DNA from: Phycisphaerae bacterium
GTDB lineage: Bacteria > Planctomycetota > Phycisphaerae > FEN-1346 > JAACEH01
Direction: 5' to 3'
Length of the DNA: 55,221 bases
NCBI GenBank assembly: GCA_012729015.1
Contig: JAAYDY010000093.1
Location: forward strand, 1 to 55,221
Shown here: positions 1-9,593 of the stretch, piece by piece
How positions within the stretch are numbered: position 1 is the stretch's first letter
How the letters are laid out: every line of letters starts with the position of its first letter
Program-made: the position numbers and the translations under genes
Notes under the pieces: model-generated
Told to the model about the DNA's origin: nothing
Databases searched by the model: none
The model's input: the letters and a program-made list of their open reading frames with translations, nothing else

Positions 1-126
1 CAGGAATCGCGTCAGCGGCCGCCGGCAAGTCAGGCGGGGCCGGCGGGCAGCGGCACGGGTGAGCCGGCGTCGCGGTCGTTGCCGCACGGAGGCGCCGGCA
101 CGGGCGGCGGAGGCCGAGGGCAGTGA
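1..126 (+). CDS. Possible C-terminal tail of a truncated upstream protein
   Basis: Frame 1 is open from the first base of the window to a TGA at 124-126, giving 41 residues rich in Gly, Pro, Ala and Arg and ending GGRGQ. No start is visible, so any gene would begin upstream. A low-complexity tail is plausible, but in DNA this GC-rich an open frame of 41 codons can occur by chance, and no domain is recognisable. The direct repeat at 129-162 begins right after the stop. Confidence 0.25.
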   Translation, partial: QESRQRPPASQAGPAGSGTGEPASRSLPHGGAGTGGGGRGQ

Positions 127-128
127 GG

Positions 129-162
129 CTTGCCCATGCCTGACGGGGCAGGCATGGCACCC
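129..162 (+). repeat. Hairpin repeat, family C copy 1
   Basis: A 34-nt sequence that can fold through TGCC(C)ATGCCTG pairing with CAGGCATGGCA, with one bulged C. The same 34 nt recurs in the same orientation at 55172-55205, near the other end of the window. It lies in the leader of the GH106-like gene. Confidence 0.8.
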
Positions 163-223
163 GACTTGGTGTTGAGAGGTTGGCCGGAGACGACGAGCCG
201 GTGTCGCGACAAAGGAAGAGGCC

Positions 224-3200
224 ATGAGTTTCGTGCAGCGATTCGAGAAGGCGGGCAACAGCGGTCGGGTGTTTCGTCCCGCTCCGTTCTGGTCGTGGAA
301 CGACGAGCTGAACGTCGACGAGGTGCGTCGGCAGATCCGGGAGATGGCCCGCGGGGGCTTCGGCGGTCATTTCATGCACTCTCGGATCGGTCTGGCGTCG
401 CCGTACCTGGGGACGGAGTGGATGGAGTCCGTGATCGCGGCGTGCATCGAAGCCCGCGACACGAACGTGCAGCCGTGGCTGTACGACGAGGATTGCTGGC
501 CGAGCGGCAACTGCGGCCGGCGAATCACGACGGGCCGCCCGGACCACCAGGCGAAGGTTCTGTACTACGAGATCGTGCGTCCGGCGAATTTCCGCCCGGA
601 GCCGCAGACCGTCGCCGTGTTCGTCGGGCAGAAATCGGGCGACGGGCCGCTCACGGGGTTCCAGCGCGTGACGGACGTGGGGGAGGCGCGGTCGCTGCGA
701 CTGAAGAGCGGCGAGGCGATGGTCCATTTCGCGTATCGCACGCACGAGTACGTGGACGTGCTGAACCGCGCGGCCACGGGCCAGTTCATCGAATCGACGC
801 ACGAGGAGTACCGTCGGGCGGCGGGCCGGTTCTTCGGCACGACGGTCCCGGGGATGTTCACCGACGAGCCCCTGGTGATGAACACGCGGCCGGGGGCGGC
901 GTGGTCGCTCGAGCTGCCGGAGTTCTTCCGACGCAGCGCCGGGTACGATCTGCTGGACCACCTGCCGGCGCTGTTCTTCTCCGTGCCGGGCGGACAGAAG
1001 GTCCGGTTCGACTATCACCAGGCGCTGCTCCGCCTGTTCCTGCTGGCGTTCACGCTGCCGCTGTATCAGTGGTGCGGCCGGAACAAGCTGATGCTGACGG
1101 GTCACTTCATGGGCGAGGACTCGTGCCTGTCGCAGGTGCAGTACGCCGCGGCGGTGATGCCGCACTACGAGTACATGCACATGCCGGGGGTGGACCACCT
1201 GCGTCGGTGGATCACGTCGCCGGTGGGGCCGAAGCAGGCCTCCAGCGTGGCGAACCAGTTCGGGCGCAGCCGCGTCCTGAGCGAAATCTGGGGCGCCAGC
1301 GGCCACAACGTGTCGTTCGAGCAGTTGCGGTGGATGGCCGACTGGCAGATGGCCTTCGGCGTGAACTTCCTGTGCCCGCACCTGTCGTTGTACTCGATGC
1401 GCGGGTGCCGCAAACGCGATTACCCGCCGAACCTGTTCTTCCAGCAGCCGTACTGGTCGCACTTCAAGCGCCTCAGCGACACGCTGTCGCGGACGGCGGC
1501 CGTGGCGGCGACGGGCGAGCTGGTGGCCGACTGCCTGGTGATTCATCCGGCCACGTCGGCGTGGGTGCTGTACGGGGACCCGTCGGCGCGCGAGGAGCTG
1601 GACCGGATCGACGACGACCTGGCGCGTCTGACCACGGAACTGGCGGCGATGCATTGCGACTTCGAGTTCGGCGACGAGACGATCCTGGAGCGTCACGGTC
1701 GGGTGGCCGGCGGCCGGGTGGTTGTCGGGAAGCGCAAGTACAGCCGTGTGATCGTGCCGTCGTGCGTGAACCTGAAGTCGGGGACGTTTGAGCTGTTGAA
1801 GCGTGTGGTGCGCGGGCGGATACCGCTGGTGTTCGCGGGCCGGTTGCCGAGCCTGGTGGACGGCCAGCCGTCGAAGTCGCTGGAGCAGTTTGTAGCGCGG
1901 CAGAAGCAGGTGGACGCGGCGACGGCGAAAGGGGCGGCGGCGCTGAAGAAGCTGCTGAAGCCGGCGCTGCAGATCACGGCGGCGCGCGGCGCAGCCGACG
2001 CGCGCGACGTGGCGGCCATGTGGCGCCAGGACGGACAGAAGCACATGCTGTTGCTGGTGAACCTGGATCCGGCCAAGGCGCACGAGGTGTCCGTCGGTCT
2101 TCCGGTGCAGGGCCTGGTGGAGCAACTCGACGCGGCCACGGGCCGGGTGACGCCGGTGGCGTCGCGGACCGTGCGCGGCAAGCAGAGCGTGCGGCTCCAG
2201 TTGGCGGAGATGGCCTCGACGATCCTCGTGGTGCACAAGGGACGCAAGCCGGCCAAGGCGCCGGCCGTCCCCGCGGCGCGCGTGCGACACAAGAAAGTGC
2301 TCGCGCGGCGGTGGCAGTACAAGCGGCTGGACCCCAACGCGCTGCTGCTGGACGTGGCGCGGCCGGCGTTCGGCGAGCAGCCCGCGGGCGAGCCCATGCC
2401 TGTGGCGGACATTCAGAAGCTCCTGCTGGCCGACGGTCACGACACCGTGGTGCAGATGACGTTCGCGTTCGCGAGCAAGCTCGATACCAAGCGGAGCCGT
2501 CGGCTCCAGTTGGCCATCGAGCGGCCGCAGGAGTTCGAGATTCACCTGAACGGCCTTCGCGTGCCGCTGCGCGACGAGGGGGCGTGGGTCGATCCGTCGC
2601 TGCGGTTGCTGGACATATCGCGGCTGGTGAACCGTGGGGAGAACGTCATCACGGTGCGTCGCCCGTTCTACCAGCGGGACGACCATCGGCGGCGGCTGAT
2701 CGGGCTGACGGATCCGGCCGGCAACCACACGTTCAACAACTGGATCTACCCGCAGGTGGAGCTGGAGCCGCTGTACCTGGTGGGCGACTTCGCGGTGGAG
2801 TTCAGCGGGAGCTACCTCTCGGGCGGCACGTTCTTCAGCGGTCGCGACGTGAAACCGTGGGACCGCCTGCCTCCGGGGCGGAGCGTGTGGGTGAGCGGCC
2901 AGCCGACGTTGACGGCGGAGGCGGAAGCAGGCGCGGGGCAGGACCTGATCCGCGGCGGATTGCCGTTCTACTCGGGCACGGTGGAGCTGTCGCAGACGCT
3001 GGTGCTGGCGTCGTTGCCGGGGGCCGGGGCGTATCTGGAGATGGCGCCGCCGGATGCGATCGTGGCCCAGGTGATCGTCAACGGTCGCGAATGCGAGCCG
3101 CTCTGGCAGCGGCCGTTCCGCGTGGAGGTGGGCCCGCACCTGGTCAAGGGCAAGAACGAGGTGACGATCCGTCTGACCGGGAGCCTGCGGAACGCAATGG

Positions 3201-3364
3201 GCCCGCACCACCATCGCGGCGGGGAACTCTACATGGCGGGCCCGAATCAGTTCGTCGGCCGCAAGCGATTCCATCGCGGCCACCTGATCGACAATCCGGA
3301 TTACCGGGAAGATTACAACCTGGTGCCGTTCGGCCTGGGGGGCGACGTGGTGTTGCACTACTGA
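224..3364 (+). CDS. GH106-like glycoside hydrolase (putative alpha-L-rhamnosidase family)
   Basis: A 1046-residue protein. The N-terminal block carries signatures I associate with the GH106 alpha-L-rhamnosidase-like group: PFWSWNDEL (residues 21-29), WLYDEDCWPSG (85-95), FTDEP (212-216) and SEIWGASG (353-360). The last two supply acidic residues that could be catalytic. After about residue 690 come beta-rich stretches with HLNGLRVPL and VIVNGRE motifs, typical of the galactose-binding jelly-roll modules of large exo-glycosidases. I see no clear signal peptide. The start at 224 is preceded by GGAAGAGG. Family substrates are rhamnose-containing glycans such as pectin or ulvan, but the exact substrate cannot be read from the sequence. 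Other GH families sharing this fold (GH2 or GH42-like) are the main alternative. Confidence 0.75.
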   Translation: MSFVQRFEKAGNSGRVFRPAPFWSWNDELNVDEVRRQIREMARGGFGGHFMHSRIGLASPYLGTEWMESVIAACIEARDTNVQPWLYDEDCWPSGNCGRRITTGRPDHQAKVLYYEIVRPANFRPEPQTVAVFVGQKSGDGPLTGFQRVTDVGEARSLRLKSGEAMVHFAYRTHEYVDVLNRAATGQFIESTHEEYRRAAGRFFGTTVPGMFTDEPLVMNTRPGAAWSLELPEFFRRSAGYDLLDHLPALFFSVPGGQKVRFDYHQALLRLFLLAFTLPLYQWCGRNKLMLTGHFMGEDSCLSQVQYAAAVMPHYEYMHMPGVDHLRRWITSPVGPKQASSVANQFGRSRVLSEIWGASGHNVSFEQLRWMADWQMAFGVNFLCPHLSLYSMRGCRKRDYPPNLFFQQPYWSHFKRLSDTLSRTAAVAATGELVADCLVIHPATSAWVLYGDPSAREELDRIDDDLARLTTELAAMHCDFEFGDETILERHGRVAGGRVVVGKRKYSRVIVPSCVNLKSGTFELLKRVVRGRIPLVFAGRLPSLVDGQPSKSLEQFVARQKQVDAATAKGAAALKKLLKPALQITAARGAADARDVAAMWRQDGQKHMLLLVNLDPAKAHEVSVGLPVQGLVEQLDAATGRVTPVASRTVRGKQSVRLQLAEMASTILVVHKGRKPAKAPAVPAARVRHKKVLARRWQYKRLDPNALLLDVARPAFGEQPAGEPMPVADIQKLLLADGHDTVVQMTFAFASKLDTKRSRRLQLAIERPQEFEIHLNGLRVPLRDEGAWVDPSLRLLDISRLVNRGENVITVRRPFYQRDDHRRRLIGLTDPAGNHTFNNWIYPQVELEPLYLVGDFAVEFSGSYLSGGTFFSGRDVKPWDRLPPGRSVWVSGQPTLTAEAEAGAGQDLIRGGLPFYSGTVELSQTLVLASLPGAGAYLEMAPPDAIVAQVIVNGRECEPLWQRPFRVEVGPHLVKGKNEVTIRLTGSLRNAMGPHHHRGGELYMAGPNQFVGRKRFHRGHLIDNPDYREDYNLVPFGLGGDVVLHY

Positions 3365-3730
3365 TCGCGCGGGCCGTACTACTGCCACAAGCATTGTGTT
3401 TGGCGCGGGTTACGGGCGACGGTCGCAGGGGCTGGAGCACGGGGGAGACTGTGTTGGCAGGGGCTCGGTGTGGCTGAACGGCACAAATCCCATGCAAGCG
3501 ATTTTGTTAAGATTTCGTGACTATGGTGTATTGCCCCCGTTCCGTGCATGAGTTAGCATTGGTTTTAGTGAGGCTTCGCCGTGGGCACTGTCGTCCTCAA
3601 TTTCGCGCGGCGAGGCGGCAGGTTTCGTCCATGTGACATGTCGTGGCGCGTGTCGCCCGAGCAGGCAGCCTGATTGCCAGGGGATCAGGTCCGGACATCA
3701 TTCTCAGTCATGCGCGAAAAGGAGAAGACC
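3365..3730. other. Intergenic, 366 bp, AT-richer than its surroundings
   Basis: No credible gene. The stretch around 3480-3580 is visibly AT-richer than its neighbours and holds the candidate promoter for the DUF11 lipoprotein gene. No hairpin repeat family was recognised here, unlike most other long gaps in the window. Confidence 0.6.
3531..3559 (+). promoter_or_regulatory. Candidate sigma-70 promoter of the DUF11 lipoprotein gene
   Basis: TTGCCC (3531-3536), a 17-bp spacer, then TAGCAT (3554-3559). Each box matches consensus at 4 of 6 positions. The predicted leader is about 165 nt. Weak on its own, but it lies in a locally AT-rich patch and shares the TTGCC-type -35 of other promoters in the window. 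Confidence 0.35.
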
Positions 3731-6010
3731 ATGAAACACCGACGGCAATTAGTTTGTACTGCGGTCGTGCTGCTGCTTGGCATGATCGTAGCGGGCGGGT
3801 GCAGTTCGTACCCGACGAAATTCCCAATCATTCCGGGCGGGAAGATCGCGCGGGAACACGGCAAGCCCATGGAAGGCGGCTACTACATGGACTTCGACCC
3901 GAAGGCCGACACCCTGGAGGTCACGCCGGTCGAGGACACCAACCCGGTCAAGACGCAGCATATCCTGATCGCGACGGTGAAGGACGCCGACGGCAAGCCG
4001 CTGGAGTGCCGCCGGGTGGAGTGGATCATCTCGGAAGGGTCCGTCGGCGACATTGTCGAGGTGGACGAGAGCGGCTGGTACAAGCAGCGCGGCTACAAGG
4101 TGGACAACAAGTACGCCGTGAGCCACACCAACCGCGGCAACCACGTCCTGACCCGCGGCAACGACGATCCGTCGGATGACATTCAGATCGGCAAAGGCCA
4201 GACCTGGTGCGTCATCACGTCGCCGGTCGAGGGCGACACGCACGTCGTGGCGTACGCGCCGGCGATTCACGACTGGAACAAGCACAAGGTGTTCGTGATC
4301 AAGCACTGGAACGACGCCCAGTGGGAGTTCCCGCCGGACGCCGTGAACCCGATCGGCACGCCGCACACGATGGCCGTGAAGGTGGCGAAGGCCTCCGACG
4401 GCTCGCCGCACAAGGGCTGGATCGTGACGTTCAAGGTGGCCGACGGCCCGGACGCCGTGTTCGCCCCCGGCGACCAGCCGACCGTGTCGGTGAAGACCGG
4501 CGACGACGGCGTGGCCCGCGTGCAGTTGAAGCAGGTCCGCCCGGTGGAAGGCGCCAACACGGTCGAGATGGAGATCGTGCGGCCCGAGGACAACACGTGC
4601 GGCTGCAAGCCGGCGGCGCGCATCGCGACCGGCAAGATGGTCAAGACGTGGGTCGGCCCGCGGATCGGGATCGACAAGACGGCTCCGGCGGCTGCCGGCG
4701 TCGGCGACCAGATTCAGTACGGCATCGTCGTGACGAACCCGGGGCAGGCCGACGCGACCAACGTGCGCGTGGTGGACACGATGCCCGACGGGATTCAGTA
4801 CGTGAGCTCGCGGCCTGAGGCGACCGTGTCGGGCCAGACGCTGACGTGGAACCTGGGCACCCTGGCGGCCGGCGGAAGCCAGACGCTGTCGGTCGTGGCC
4901 AAGACGACACGGACCGGGACATTCCAGAACTGCGCCGAAGTGACGGGCGATCACGGGCTGACGGCCCGGGACTGCGCGAGCACGGTCGTGACGGCGCCGA
5001 AGCTGGCGGTCGAGAAGACCGGCCCGGCCGAAGTGCTGATCTGCGAACCGATCACGTATCGGATCGTGGTGCGCAACACGGGCGACGGCCCGGCGACCAA
5101 CGTCCGCGTGACGGACGAGCTGCCGGACGGCCTGACGACCAGCGACGGGCGGAAGTCGGCGGCGTTCGATGCCGGCACGTTGCAGCCCGGTGAGGCCAAG
5201 CAGGCGTCGTACACCGTGAAGGCGTCGCACCCCGGGACGTTCAGCAACACGGCGGTGGCGGCCAGCGCCGAAGGCGCCAAGGCCGAGGCGACGCACAAGG
5301 TGACGGTCCGTCAGCCGGTGCTGGCGCTGACCAAGAGCGGCCCGGAAACGCGGTTCATCAACCGCGAGGCCACCTACGAGATCACCGTCAGCAACAAGGG
5401 TGACGGCGAGGCTCGCAACACCGTCGTGACGGACACGCTTCCGGCCGGCCTGACGTTCGTCAGCGCGACCGAGGGCGGCCAGATGACGGGCGGCAAGGTG
5501 GTGTGGAACGTCGGCACGTTGGCTGCCGGCGCGTCGAAGACGATGTCGATGACGGTTCGCGCCACGGCCATGGGCGCGCAGCGGAACACGGTGGTCGCTA
5601 CGGCCACGTGCACCGACGCCCAGGCTGAGGTCACGACCACGATCGAGGGCATCCCGGCCATCCTGCTGGAAGTGGTGGACGTGGAAGACCCGATCGAGGT
5701 CGGCCAGAACGAGGTGTACGTGATCACGGTGACGAACCAGGGTTCGGCCGTGGGCACGAACATCCGCGTGTCGTGCGTGTTGCCGGCCGAGCAGGACTAC
5801 GTGGCCGGACAGGGTCCGACGCAGGCGACCGCCGCGGGCAAGACCGTGACGTTCGCCCCGTTGGCGAGCCTGGCCCCGAAGGCCCAGGCGGTGTTCCGCG
5901 TGACGGCGAAGGCCAACGCGGCCGGTGACGTGCGGTTTGCCGTCGAGATGGTCAGCGACCAGATGACCAGCCCGGTGAACGAGACGGAGAGCACGCACCA
6001 GTACAAGTAG
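3731..6010 (+). CDS. DUF11-repeat envelope lipoprotein, OmcB-like
   Basis: A 759-residue protein from the ATG at 3731 (preceded by AAAAGGAGAAG). A hydrophobic leader runs into VAGGC, so Cys24 is a probable lipidation site, though this is a loose lipobox. Residues 30-310 are a unique beta-rich region. Four DUF11/COG1361-type repeats follow, starting near 313, 424, 530 and 644, each with the pattern DxLPxGL, then W-N-x-G-x-L. About nine cysteines are scattered, including an LICEPITY motif. The C-terminus ends TSPVNETESTHQYK. From memory of the family, the repeat style, the CEPITY-type cysteine and the TE-TH-Y ending recall the chlamydial OmcB outer-envelope protein, which also belongs to the PVC group. 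A likely structural role in the cell wall or outer membrane is inferred. It forms a tandem pair with the next gene. Confidence 0.75.
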   Translation: MKHRRQLVCTAVVLLLGMIVAGGCSSYPTKFPIIPGGKIAREHGKPMEGGYYMDFDPKADTLEVTPVEDTNPVKTQHILIATVKDADGKPLECRRVEWIISEGSVGDIVEVDESGWYKQRGYKVDNKYAVSHTNRGNHVLTRGNDDPSDDIQIGKGQTWCVITSPVEGDTHVVAYAPAIHDWNKHKVFVIKHWNDAQWEFPPDAVNPIGTPHTMAVKVAKASDGSPHKGWIVTFKVADGPDAVFAPGDQPTVSVKTGDDGVARVQLKQVRPVEGANTVEMEIVRPEDNTCGCKPAARIATGKMVKTWVGPRIGIDKTAPAAAGVGDQIQYGIVVTNPGQADATNVRVVDTMPDGIQYVSSRPEATVSGQTLTWNLGTLAAGGSQTLSVVAKTTRTGTFQNCAEVTGDHGLTARDCASTVVTAPKLAVEKTGPAEVLICEPITYRIVVRNTGDGPATNVRVTDELPDGLTTSDGRKSAAFDAGTLQPGEAKQASYTVKASHPGTFSNTAVAASAEGAKAEATHKVTVRQPVLALTKSGPETRFINREATYEITVSNKGDGEARNTVVTDTLPAGLTFVSATEGGQMTGGKVVWNVGTLAAGASKTMSMTVRATAMGAQRNTVVATATCTDAQAEVTTTIEGIPAILLEVVDVEDPIEVGQNEVYVITVTNQGSAVGTNIRVSCVLPAEQDYVAGQGPTQATAAGKTVTFAPLASLAPKAQAVFRVTAKANAAGDVRFAVEMVSDQMTSPVNETESTHQYK

Positions 6011-6036
6011 CCGCCGTGATGAGCGGATGTCCAACG

Positions 6037-6067
6037 CGGGGCGCTCGACATTCCGTCGGGCGCCCCG
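6037..6067 (+). terminator. Strong hairpin between the two DUF11 genes
   Basis: CGGGGCGC (6037-6044) pairs with GCGCCCCG (6060-6067). Inside, a T-G wobble and CGAC/GTCG continue the helix to a 5-nt ATTCC loop, giving a 13-bp stem. No long T-run follows, so it may pause or stabilise 3' ends rather than act as a classic intrinsic terminator. Confidence 0.55.
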
Positions 6068-6181
6068 TGTGCTCTCTACGGGCGGCGAGCCTGGAGAGCA
6101 CGTCACTCAATCCTCGGGGCGCGTGCCGCACGGGCCGGCCAGGCTGCGGCGAGACGGTCCCCCAACGAAAGGAGCTTCCCC

Positions 6182-7618
6182 ATGACTCAGCGCATGCTTT
6201 CTCTGGCGGCGGCCGTGGCCGTCGCAGCCGCCCTGGCGGTGGCCTTGCCCTCGGCGGCATCGGCGCAGACTTCGTCGGGCGCGGTCGTCACGTGGGTGGC
6301 CCCGGACCAGGTGCTTGTCGGCCGGGAGTTCACCTACAAGCTGATCGTGACGAACGTGACGGGCCAGATCCTGGCCGACGTGGAAGTGTTCGAGAAGGCC
6401 CCGGAGGGGTTCTCGCTGAAGGGTACCGATCCGGCGGCGGCCGTCGCCGGCGACACCCTTTCGTGGAAGATCGGGCAGTTGGAGCCCGGGCAGTCACGGA
6501 CGATCACCGTGACCGGGTCGGCGACCGGCCTGGGCGTGATGCGTCCGTGCGCGTACGCCACGTGCCGGCTGCCGCAGGCGTGTGCCGCGATCCGGGCCGT
6601 GCAGCCGAAGCTCGAGCTGGCCAAGACGGGCCCGGCGGAGGTGCTCATCTGCGAGCCGATCACGTACACCGTGGTGGTGCGTAACGTGGGCGACGGTCCG
6701 GCGACGGACGTCCGCGTGAGCGATCCGCTGCCGGAGGGCCTGGTGCCCGAGGACGGCCGAGCGGTGCAGTCGTTCAATGCCGGGACGCTTCAGCCGGGCG
6801 AGGCCAAGCAGGCGAGCTACCGGGTGAAGGCGTCGCGTCGCGGGGCGTTCGTGAACACGGTCCAGGCGACCAGCGCCGAAGGGGCCACGGCCCAGGCGAC
6901 GCACCAGGTGGCGGTGCGCGAGCCGGTGCTGCAACTGGTCAAGACCGCCCCTGCCATGCGGTACCTGGGTCGCACCGTGGAGTACTCGGTCGAGGTGCGC
7001 AACGTCGGCGACGGCCCGGCCCGCAACCTCGTGGTGACCGACACGCTGCCGGACGGGCTCACGCTCACGAGCGCCAGCGAGGGGGCGGCGCCGAGTCGCA
7101 ACCAGGTGACCTGGAGCCTCGGGACGCTCGACGCGGGCGCCTCGCGGACCGTGTCGATGGTGTGCCGCGCGGACCGCATCGGCACGGTGAAGAACACCGT
7201 GTCGGCGACGGCCCAGTGCACGTCGGCGACCGCCGAGGCAACCACGGCCATCGAAGGCATTCCCGCGATTCTGCTCGAAGTCGTGGACGTCGAGGACCCC
7301 ATCGAAGTGGGCAAGAACGAGACCTACCGGATCGAAGTGACCAACCAGGGCACGGCCGTGGGCACGAACATCCGAGTGACGTGCACGTTGCCGGCCGAGC
7401 AGGATTACGTGACCAGCACCGGCCCCACCCAGGGGGCCGCGACGGGCAAGACGCTGACGTTCGCGCCGCTGGCGAGCCTGGCGCCGAAGGCCGTGGCCGT
7501 GTTCAACGTGACCGTGAAGGCCAACGCGGCCGGTGACGTTCGCTTCGCCGTCGAGATGGTCAGCGACCAGATGACCAGCCCCGTGAACGAGACCGAGAGC
7601 ACGCACCAGTACAAGTAA
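6182..7618 (+). CDS. DUF11-repeat secreted protein, OmcB-like paralogue
   Basis: A 478-residue protein. The start at 6182 follows AAAGGAG. It has a clear signal peptide with probable cleavage after ASA (residue 28) and no lipobox. It is built almost wholly of four DUF11-type repeats starting near residues 36, 142, 248 and 362. The last three match the last three repeats of the upstream lipoprotein closely: the final 27 residues are identical, and LICEPITY and EGIPAILLEVVDVEDPIEVG are shared. A cysteine cluster (RPCAYATCRLPQAC) lies near residue 120. The pair, one lipidated and one soluble and exported, suggests two partners in an envelope layer linked by disulfides; this is inference. The gene probably arose by duplication of its neighbour with loss of the unique N-terminal region. 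Confidence 0.75.
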   Translation: MTQRMLSLAAAVAVAAALAVALPSAASAQTSSGAVVTWVAPDQVLVGREFTYKLIVTNVTGQILADVEVFEKAPEGFSLKGTDPAAAVAGDTLSWKIGQLEPGQSRTITVTGSATGLGVMRPCAYATCRLPQACAAIRAVQPKLELAKTGPAEVLICEPITYTVVVRNVGDGPATDVRVSDPLPEGLVPEDGRAVQSFNAGTLQPGEAKQASYRVKASRRGAFVNTVQATSAEGATAQATHQVAVREPVLQLVKTAPAMRYLGRTVEYSVEVRNVGDGPARNLVVTDTLPDGLTLTSASEGAAPSRNQVTWSLGTLDAGASRTVSMVCRADRIGTVKNTVSATAQCTSATAEATTAIEGIPAILLEVVDVEDPIEVGKNETYRIEVTNQGTAVGTNIRVTCTLPAEQDYVTSTGPTQGAATGKTLTFAPLASLAPKAVAVFNVTVKANAAGDVRFAVEMVSDQMTSPVNETESTHQYK

Positions 7619-7709
7619 GTGCCCGCGCTGCGCTGTCGCGCACGGGCACGATGGGATGTCGTCGGTGTGGAGTCAGGGAGGCGTTGCGGCACCGTGCCGA
7701 GCGCCTCCC
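7619..7709. terminator. Two hairpins between convergent genes
   Basis: GTGCCCG (7619-7625) pairs with CGGGCAC (7643-7649), directly after the DUF11 stop codon. GGGAGGCG (7676-7683) pairs with CGCCTCCC (7702-7709), with an inner CGGCA/TGCCG stem. They lie between convergent genes and are well placed as a bidirectional terminator, though no T-runs are present. Confidence 0.5.
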
Positions 7710-7735
7710 GCTCCATACCGGCTCCGTGACCGTGC

Positions 7736-9541
7736 TCAGCGCCAGTAGTAGTGCCACTGGTAGGTCAACTCGACCTTCGCGCCGGGCTCGATCGCGACGT
7801 TCCACTGGATGCGCCCCGCGCCGTTGAAGTGGTACCACCAGTGCGGCCACCGATACCAGCCCCACCACCACGGCAGCGTGCCGCCGCCGGCGTAGGAGTC
7901 GTCCTCGAAGACGTTCACCATCTCGATCGTGTGCTCGCCCGAGGCCTCCGTGACGTTGCCCAGCACGTGCCGCCGCACCTCCACCTGCACCGCCTCCCGG
8001 GTGAAGTTCGTCAGGGTGATCGTTCCGGCCAGGTCCACGCGGCCGTAACTGTCGCCCTGCCACGAGACGGCGTTCGGTGTGCGCTGCGTCTCGCGGTCGC
8101 GCTTGTCCACCTTGACGTTCACGGCGGCCGTCACCGGCAAGTCGCACTCCCCGCCAACCGACGTGTAGGTCATCAGCCCCTGGGCCAGGACGCCGCGGTC
8201 GCTCAGGATCAGCGCCGGGGCCGTCGTCAGCGGATAGTCGCCCTTGTTCTCCAGCCGCAGCACATGCACCACCTGCGGCCGCTGAAGTGCCTTGGCCAGT
8301 TGCTCGGTCTGCGACGAGTTCAGCGACGCACGCACCTCCGGCGGCGGCGCGAACGGCAGCTCCAGCGTGTACACGTCGCGGTACGCCAGCTCCATCGTCG
8401 TCACAGGGACCACCATCCGCTGGCCTTTCTTCAGCGTCACGTGCTCGACCGTGAAAACGAACAGGTCCTCGGCCTGCTCCGACCCCGTCACCTCGGGCCC
8501 GAGGTCCATCGGCGCAGCGGCCGCCTCTCGGGCCTCGAGTCTCGAACTCCTGCTGCCCAATGTGGTCTGGCTCATGATGGCGTTGCTCAGGTAGTCTCTC
8601 CCGTCGCCCCGGCCGCGGAAGAAGCCCGACAGGTCGGCCAGCGTCTGCTGGAGCGCGATCGGGTCCACCTGGTCCTTGAAATCGAATGTCGGCACTCCGA
8701 TCACGAGCCGGGCGGTCGCGTCCTGGAGGTCGGCCAACTCGTTGATGATCGTGGCCTGCAACTCGACGTGCGCGCGGCCCTTGCCGTCAATGGTCACCTT
8801 GTAGCTCGGAATCCACCGCAGGCCGCGCTGGAGGTAGACCATGCCGACCGCAGCCTCCGCCGGCGGCGCGGCACCCTTGTAGTCAAGCTTCAGCGTCAAC
8901 AGGTTCCGCATCTCTTCGTCGGCGGTCGAGGGTTTCGCACCGTCGCCGCCGGTGAAGGTGATGTCCTGGATGCGGGCCAGCGGCATCGCCTTGACGCCCT
9001 CGGACGTCTTCAGCAGGACCACCTCGCCCTTGACCGGCAGCTTCTCGCCCGAGTTGGGCGGCGCGGCGGCTTCGAGCTCCTCGCCGCTGCGCTGCGGCAC
9101 CGACAGGATCGTCGCCGGGTACGACCGCGACTGCTGCTCGCGCCCGACCGGCAGTTCCGTGACCACCACGGCCGCGCCGACATTGCCCTCGATCAGTTCG
9201 CGGAGGTTCAGGGCGGTGCGCTGGACGAGGATCTTGCGTTGCCCGGCCACCACGGAGGTGAGCTTGACGGCGGGGTCGGCCGAGTAGGGCCAGAACGTGC
9301 CCAGGACGGGCGTCGGCAGGTAATCCATGAGGACGTGGCCGCCGGGCGCGGTCGGCAGCTTGCCCTCGTGGCGGACGAAGGCGTGACCGTCTTTGAAGAT
9401 CGTGACCTCGCGGATGGGCATCTGGGCCAGGGCCTCCAGCGGTTCGGTTCCCGCCGCCCGCGCCGGCCCGGTCCACCACGCCACCGCGATGATCGTCCCG
9501 CACAGCACCGCCGCACACCGCCATCGTGTCGTCCGTCTCAT
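7736..9541 (-). CDS. Secreted DUF4139-like protein
   Basis: A 601-residue protein with a signal peptide (hydrophobic stretch before ARAAG). The start follows TTGGAGG. Just after the signal come REVTIFKDGHAFVRHEG and later QRGLRWIPSYKV, the two landmarks of proteins annotated DUF4139/DUF4140 (conserved start, then a beta-rich domain beginning with W-x-P-x-Y). The C-terminus has an aromatic cluster (WWWGWYRWPHWWYHF) ahead of a final beta-strand. The biochemical function of this family is not established. It is convergent with the DUF11 pair and separated from its upstream neighbour by a repeat-rich gap, so it is probably transcribed alone. Confidence 0.6.
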   Translation of the reverse strand: MRRTTRWRCAAVLCGTIIAVAWWTGPARAAGTEPLEALAQMPIREVTIFKDGHAFVRHEGKLPTAPGGHVLMDYLPTPVLGTFWPYSADPAVKLTSVVAGQRKILVQRTALNLRELIEGNVGAAVVVTELPVGREQQSRSYPATILSVPQRSGEELEAAAPPNSGEKLPVKGEVVLLKTSEGVKAMPLARIQDITFTGGDGAKPSTADEEMRNLLTLKLDYKGAAPPAEAAVGMVYLQRGLRWIPSYKVTIDGKGRAHVELQATIINELADLQDATARLVIGVPTFDFKDQVDPIALQQTLADLSGFFRGRGDGRDYLSNAIMSQTTLGSRSSRLEAREAAAAPMDLGPEVTGSEQAEDLFVFTVEHVTLKKGQRMVVPVTTMELAYRDVYTLELPFAPPPEVRASLNSSQTEQLAKALQRPQVVHVLRLENKGDYPLTTAPALILSDRGVLAQGLMTYTSVGGECDLPVTAAVNVKVDKRDRETQRTPNAVSWQGDSYGRVDLAGTITLTNFTREAVQVEVRRHVLGNVTEASGEHTIEMVNVFEDDSYAGGGTLPWWWGWYRWPHWWYHFNGAGRIQWNVAIEPGAKVELTYQWHYYWR

Positions 9542-9593
9542 TGTTGATCGCCTCCAAGGAAAGGTTTGTCCGACAACCGCCTTCTCCGCGCGT

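Noticed and set aside
130..1791. A 553-codon frame overlapping the GH106-like gene
   Set aside because: Arg/Gly-rich with no domain; the other frame has clear glycosidase motifs and an RBS.
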